Source: Aalborgiella sp031424795 (GTDB taxonomy: Bacteria; Pseudomonadota; Gammaproteobacteria; Burkholderiales; Burkholderiaceae_C). From it: 52,951 bases of DNA. A program made the position numbers and the translations under genes. The notes under the pieces are model-generated. The model was not told the origin of the DNA, ran no database searches, and worked only from the letters and a program-made list of their open reading frames with translations. Position 1 is the first letter of the stretch, and each line of letters starts with the position of its first letter. Location: positions 1-52,951 of the forward strand of contig JANPIC010000157.1 of the NCBI GenBank assembly GCA_031424795.1, read 5' to 3'. This document shows positions 49,428-52,951 of the stretch, one piece after another.

Positions 49428-49549
49428 CTCACCTCACAGAACAGTGGGTGAGCGCGGTTGGTGCAGTGCGGCTGAAAACTGGTTAGTTTTAAACTAGCAT
49501 GCTGTCCGAGCCTCGTTCAACGTTTTTGAACTGCATCGCTCCTCGGATT
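49428..49549 (-). ncRNA. S-adenosylhomocysteine (SAH) riboswitch and its alternative hairpin
   Basis: On the minus strand the leader of ahcY contains TCCGAGGAGCGATGCAG near its 5' end, GGCTCGG about 30 nt on, and CCGCGCTCACCC at the 3' end. This is the conserved framework of the SAH riboswitch. CCGAG (plus strand 49542-49546) can pair with CTCGG (plus 49506-49510), and GAGCG (plus 49537-49541) with CGCTC (plus 49450-49454). A second hairpin (plus 49428-49433, CTCACC, with 49447-49452, GGTGAG) competes for the same 3' arm and may be the switch. High SAH should turn ahcY on. Confidence 0.9.
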
Positions 49550-49633
49550 AACCCCAATTATAACTACAAAGTTATTTTTCACAAAATAACCTTTGTGGAA
49601 TCACAGGCCTAAGTGTGACTTCTGCAAAGGTTT

Positions 49634-50473
49634 CTACAAAGGTGCCACTGGGTGGGGTGATCCGTCGTAGGCACCCCATACTGATTGGTCGAACTCGATG
49701 ATGGAGCCTGTCATCAGCCCCGATTCTTCAGAGCACAAATACGCCACAGAGCGTGCGACTTCTTGGGGGCTGATCAAGCGTCCAAACGGTTGTTGCGCCG
49801 CAGCTTTGGTGAGCCAATCGGCATCGGCGTGGTGGAAATCGCGTTGAATGCGGTCTTCACCATCAGATGCCATCCAACCAATATTCAAGCCGTTCACGCG
49901 AATACGATTTCGCAAAAGTGCATAAGCCGTGTTTCTGGTCAATGTTGCTAGTGCGCCTTTGGAAGCGCAATAGGCCGCTAAAAAGGGCTGCCCGGCCATG
50001 GCAGACATGGAGCCGATGTTGACAATGCAGCCTTCAATGTTTTTGCGCCGCATGACTTTAACCACTTCTTGCATCAAGAAAAAAGGCGCACGCACGTTGA
50101 CCGCAAACAATTTGTCAAACAATTCTGGCGAGGTATCCAAAATATTGCCACGGTCTGTGATGCCCGCTGCATTGACCAGGATGTCGATTTTTCCAAAGCG
50201 ACTATCCGTCTCAAAGACCACACGGCAACAGTCTTCTACATTCGCCAAATCAGCCTGAACAAAATGCGCGGGCACACCTGTTTCATTTGTGATTTTTTGA
50301 GCCTTTGCCAAACCATTGGTTTGGTTTCTGCCGCAAATCACCAAGGCTTGTGCGCCACGCTTGGCCAAGAGGCTGGCAATTTCTGCGCCCAAGCCTTGCG
50401 TGCCACCGGTAACGATGGCTACTTTGTTTTGAAAGCTTGATGCTGTGTTTGAAACGTTTTGTGGGAAGGTCAT
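49634..50473 (-). CDS. short-chain dehydrogenase/reductase
   Basis: A 279-residue SDR oxidoreductase. TGGTQGLGAEIA is the cofactor motif, NAAGITD follows the fourth strand, and Ser/Tyr/Lys are in NIGSMSAMAGQPFLAAYCAS and onward K. The C-terminal end GSIIEFDQSVWGAYDGSPHP is unusual for the family. It follows the PhyH-type gene by 31 bp on the same strand and is likely cotranscribed with it, suggesting both act on one compound. The substrate is unknown. Confidence 0.88.
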   Translation of the reverse strand: MTFPQNVSNTASSFQNKVAIVTGGTQGLGAEIASLLAKRGAQALVICGRNQTNGLAKAQKITNETGVPAHFVQADLANVEDCCRVVFETDSRFGKIDILVNAAGITDRGNILDTSPELFDKLFAVNVRAPFFLMQEVVKVMRRKNIEGCIVNIGSMSAMAGQPFLAAYCASKGALATLTRNTAYALLRNRIRVNGLNIGWMASDGEDRIQRDFHHADADWLTKAAAQQPFGRLISPQEVARSVAYLCSEESGLMTGSIIEFDQSVWGAYDGSPHPVAPL

Positions 50474-50504
50474 TTTTAAAATTGCTTTGAATTGTATGGA
50501 GTGC

Positions 50505-51683
50505 TTAGGTCAGTTTTTTGTTAGCCATGGTTTGCTGAGTTTGTTGGAATGCATCTACAGGCCACTTCTCTTGCAAAGCGCGTCGCATCATGTCTTGTTG
50601 GCTTTCAGGCGCTAAACCGCCAGCTGGTGGGTCGCGGTCTAAATTGGTAGGGAATGCGTAGCCCTCAGCCGTCGCTGCTACGGCACAGGTCAATTGATCT
50701 GCTTCTATCAACCCATTGGTTTGCATATCCAACAAAGTGGGGTACAAAGCACTTGCCATGCGAACGCGATCCACCGTTTCCATCGCACGGCCAAATGCGC
50801 ACGATACTTGCAATAGGTTGGCCAAACGGTAGATATCGCTTGATCGGTTGGTGCCTGCGGCATGCATCAGCGCGGGGTTGAAGAAAACGGCATCGCCTTT
50901 TTTTAAAGGCAATTGGATATGGTTTGCGTCAAAAAAGGTTTGGAAATCAGGGTTGCCAGCTGCTAAATATCCATGTACAAATTTTTGCGAGTGGGGCAAG
51001 TACAGCGTCGGCCCACTTTCCAAGGGCATGTCTACATGGGCAATTGCCCCCTGCAGTGTTAGATAGGGAGAGAATGTGTGCACATGCTCAGGGTATTGCG
51101 CGCCTTGCTGTGCCGTTAAAAACCCCAAGTGATAGTCTCTGTGTGCCATTTGCGCAGCGCCGCCAGGATTGACAGAGTTGACTTGGGATGTGATTTGATA
51201 GGCTGGGCCTAACCAAGCTTGGCACACCAGTGCGAGCAGCGTGTTGCTGTAATAGCTTACAAAATTCTGTGGCGACAACATGCAAAACTTCTCTAACGCA
51301 TTCCAGACGCGGTCGTTGGCGCCAGGTTTGGCGAAGTGGTCAGCACCTGTTCCGCTCTTTTTTTCACTGGCTATCAGCTGCTGAAAGCTGGCCGTTGCAC
51401 TGTCGATAACGGCAGCATCGTCGTACAGCCCTTGCAATACCAAGACGCCCGGGCCAGATTGCCAAACTTGCACCCATTCAGCCATCAGGGTATTTTTGCC
51501 CAATGTTCCGTGGCCGATGGATTGACGCAAAGCGTGGCAGTCATAGATGGGAACACCTTTGGCAAGCTCTTTTGCCAAAGGAAAATCTTCAATGACCGAT
51601 TGGGTCTGCGTCAGAGCCGCAAGCTCGTCAACCTTGCAGTCACTACGCTGAAATCGGTCTGTTTTGTCTTGGTGGATCAACAT
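50505..51683 (-). CDS. phytanoyl-CoA dioxygenase (PhyH) family protein
   Basis: A 392-residue Fe(II)/2-oxoglutarate oxygenase. The iron ligands are suggested by AQMAHRDYHLGFLT (HxD near residue 180) and by FFNPALMHAAGTNRS (distal His near 275, with the Arg in the same stretch). LESGPTLYLPHSQKFVHGYL is typical of PhyH. Enzymes of this family hydroxylate acyl-CoAs or natural products; the substrate is unknown. The upstream region holds a symmetrical A+T-rich repeat. Confidence 0.82.
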   Translation of the reverse strand: MLIHQDKTDRFQRSDCKVDELAALTQTQSVIEDFPLAKELAKGVPIYDCHALRQSIGHGTLGKNTLMAEWVQVWQSGPGVLVLQGLYDDAAVIDSATASFQQLIASEKKSGTGADHFAKPGANDRVWNALEKFCMLSPQNFVSYYSNTLLALVCQAWLGPAYQITSQVNSVNPGGAAQMAHRDYHLGFLTAQQGAQYPEHVHTFSPYLTLQGAIAHVDMPLESGPTLYLPHSQKFVHGYLAAGNPDFQTFFDANHIQLPLKKGDAVFFNPALMHAAGTNRSSDIYRLANLLQVSCAFGRAMETVDRVRMASALYPTLLDMQTNGLIEADQLTCAVAATAEGYAFPTNLDRDPPAGGLAPESQQDMMRRALQEKWPVDAFQQTQQTMANKKLT

Positions 51684-51706
51684 GGTTAAAAATTATTTTT
51701 GGAATT

Positions 51707-51739
51707 TTATTTTCAAAAAATAATAGTATCAGAAAATAA
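51707..51739. promoter_or_regulatory. inverted repeat upstream of the PhyH-type gene
   Basis: TTATTTTC (51707-51714) and GAAAATAA (51732-51739) are perfect 8-bp inverted arms 17 bp apart, 24-56 bp upstream of the start codon. A regulator binding site is inferred. Confidence 0.4.
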
Positions 51740-51782
51740 TTGCCGCGTCGAGATTTAAACAAGAAAGTACCGTAAAAAAAAC

Positions 51783-51813
51783 AAAGCCGCAAGAACTCAG
51801 TTCTTGCGGCTTT
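51783..51813 (-). terminator. intrinsic terminator after the coiled-coil protein gene
   Basis: AAAGCCGCAAGAACT (51783-51797) is perfectly complementary to 51799-51813. On the minus strand it is followed by a long T-run. It lies 20 bp after the stop codon. Confidence 0.92.
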
Positions 51814-51832
51814 AACAGAGCGCTAAAAACGA

Positions 51833-52495
51833 TCAGCGATTTTGCGGGTAATAAATACGCTCACGACCTTGTGGGCGACCACGTGATGCAAAACGAATGG
51901 CCTGGTCAACCGTGTCCATATCCGCTTGCAGCGCCTGGTATTCTGGCTGCGACAAGAAACCGTCTGCTAAAAACGTGCGCTCTTTGTTGCGAATCTCTTT
52001 TTGCTGCGCCATCAGCGCGGCAAATTGGTCACGGGTGATTTGGCCAGCATTCACGCCTTCAACCACTTTGTCGAGCTGTGCATCTTGGCGGTCGTTGATG
52101 GCTGCGGCTGCAGCTCGGTTGTTGTCAACCACGAGCTGGCGTTGCTTTTCACGCTCTAAAAACGCATGTTCGCGGGCTTGAAAAGCACGTTCACGCTCCA
52201 GCCAATAATTCTCACGCTCCTGGAAGCGTTCTTGAAAACGGTCTTGGTAATGGCGGTCACGCTCTCGCTCCCAGGTAACGTCAGGTCGGCCACCTTGCAC
52301 TGGCGCTACTTGTGCTGGTGGTGCAACCACGATAGGTGCAACGCGCACAGGTGCTACTTGCGTGGGTGCTGGTGGAATAACCACGCCTGGGCCGGTGATG
52401 ATCAAACTCCAATCAGGGCCAGCGGCTTGTGCTGCTAGGCCGGCAGTGGCCAACAAAGCTGCACTGGCAATTTTTAACAAGGTGAGTTTTTTCAC
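51833..52495 (-). CDS. secreted coiled-coil protein, function unknown
   Basis: A 220-residue exported protein. A signal peptide (residues 1-25, LLKIASAALLATAGLAAQA) is followed by a Pro/Val-rich stretch (PPAPTQVAPVRVAPIVVAPP) and then an extremely Glu/Arg/Gln/Phe-rich helical region with repeats such as QDRFQERFQERENYWLERER, likely a coiled coil. No family recognised. It uses a GTG start with GGAG at a good distance. It should act in the periplasm or outside. Confidence 0.7.
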   Translation of the reverse strand: MKKLTLLKIASAALLATAGLAAQAAGPDWSLIITGPGVVIPPAPTQVAPVRVAPIVVAPPAQVAPVQGGRPDVTWERERDRHYQDRFQERFQERENYWLERERAFQAREHAFLEREKQRQLVVDNNRAAAAAINDRQDAQLDKVVEGVNAGQITRDQFAALMAQQKEIRNKERTFLADGFLSQPEYQALQADMDTVDQAIRFASRGRPQGRERIYYPQNR

Positions 52496-52584
52496 GTTCG
52501 TACTCCAATTCGTTGTTCGATAGGTTATTCAAAAATTTGAAAGCGATATTTTTAAAAATGCTAAAAATAACCGCTGTCCATGCT

Positions 52585-52951
52585 TTAACGCGCCTGCACC
52601 TTAGGCCGTGGACGTGTTCCAGCAGCCACCGTCAGCTCCAAAGGTGTTTCTTTACGAATAATGCCAAATTTCTCACTGTTTCCGGGTTTGATGCTTGACA
52701 CTTGTGTCAATAATTCCGAAACGTTACGAATCGGTTTTCCGGCGATGCTCACAATGATGTCCCCCGGAACAATGCCCGCTTTGGCCGCTGGCGCACCCTG
52801 CAAAACGCCCGTGATGATGACGCCTTGTAAAGCTTCGCCAGATTTTGATGAATTTTTGATTCCAAACGTAACGGCCAGCTCAGGCGACAAGTCTTGCGGC
52901 TCAACGCCTATCCAACCACGCGTGACCACGCCGTCCTTCACGATGCCTTCC
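52585..52951 (-). CDS. HtrA-type serine protease, C-terminal PDZ domain only (5' end outside window)
   Basis: The last 121 residues of a trypsin-like protease: EGIVKDGVVTRGWIGVEPQD, then a PDZ domain with GALQ-like GEALQGVIITGVLQGAPAAK and GDIIVSIAGKPIRNVSELL, then a short Arg-rich tail. The single PDZ directly ended by a basic tail resembles DegS-like members rather than the two-PDZ protease at 21.4 kb. The catalytic domain lies outside the window. Confidence 0.85.
   Translation of the reverse strand, partial: EGIVKDGVVTRGWIGVEPQDLSPELAVTFGIKNSSKSGEALQGVIITGVLQGAPAAKAGIVPGDIIVSIAGKPIRNVSELLTQVSSIKPGNSEKFGIIRKETPLELTVAAGTRPRPKVQAR

Overview
The window looks like a chromosome segment of a betaproteobacterium in the Burkholderiales, most likely the Comamonadaceae. 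The reasons are gene order (rpmF-plsX-fabH-fabD-fabG-acpP-fabF-rpoE-rseA-rseB-degQ-lepA-lepB-rnc-era-recO-pdxJ-acpS-nagZ), an S-adenosylhomocysteine riboswitch ahead of ahcY, and protein sequences typical of that group. This is recognition by eye; no search was run. Coding density is high. No tRNA, rRNA, CRISPR array, intact insertion sequence or prophage was seen.

Layout. 1-5.9 kb: a truncated TusA-like gene, a fatty acid desaturase, an RsmB-type rRNA methyltransferase, a DUF1653 protein, a FeeM-like N-acyl amino acid synthase, purN and yceH. 5.9-8.3 kb: two acyl-CoA dehydrogenases that are visibly richer in G+C than their surroundings. 8.3-11.5 kb, minus strand: a FimV-like membrane protein, an RsmI-like methyltransferase and a Maf protein. 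11.5-32.7 kb, plus strand: a long run covering yceD-rpmF, fatty acid synthesis, the sigma-E module with its anti-sigma factors and periplasmic protease, the lepA-lepB-rnc-era-recO-pdxJ-acpS line, nagZ and a patatin. 32.7-37.4 kb: a YgjP-like metallopeptidase, a membrane protein, lysS, a CsgG-like lipoprotein and an Lrp/AsnC regulator. glmS follows. 39.5-40.8 kb is an accessory scar: three copies of a 15-bp repeat, a decayed histone-H1-like gene with its terminator still intact, and a possible toxin-tail/immunity pair. 40.8-47.7 kb: a CBS protein, a 2OG-oxygenase-like protein, queC, an SbmA/YddA-type ABC transporter, a 5'-nucleotidase, metF and tlyA. 47.8-49.6 kb: ahcY with its riboswitch. 49.6-52.95 kb: an SDR, a PhyH-type dioxygenase, a secreted coiled-coil protein and the C-terminal end of an HtrA protease.

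How genes cooperate: plsX, fabH, fabD, fabG, acpP, fabF and, further on, acpS supply acyl-ACP for membrane lipids, and the desaturase modifies acyl chains. rpoE, rseA, rseB and degQ form an envelope-stress circuit. ahcY and metF serve the methionine/SAM cycle, and the riboswitch makes ahcY responsive to SAH.

The most interesting signal is a dispersed palindromic element about 50-60 bp long, with a core close to CTAGCCGGCGTATTTATTGCC followed by a second small hairpin ending in ATAGCAAA. I find about a dozen full or partial copies. Several lie inside genes (rseB, era, tlyA, the ABC transporter, probably an acyl-CoA dehydrogenase, fabD and yceH). In these, copies in one orientation read as a peptide like (L/I)A(G/S)VxIAxxAIxSIA, and copies in the other orientation as IAxxAINTPA. 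The element therefore appears to enter proteins in one preferred frame per orientation, much like the palindromic elements described in Rickettsia.
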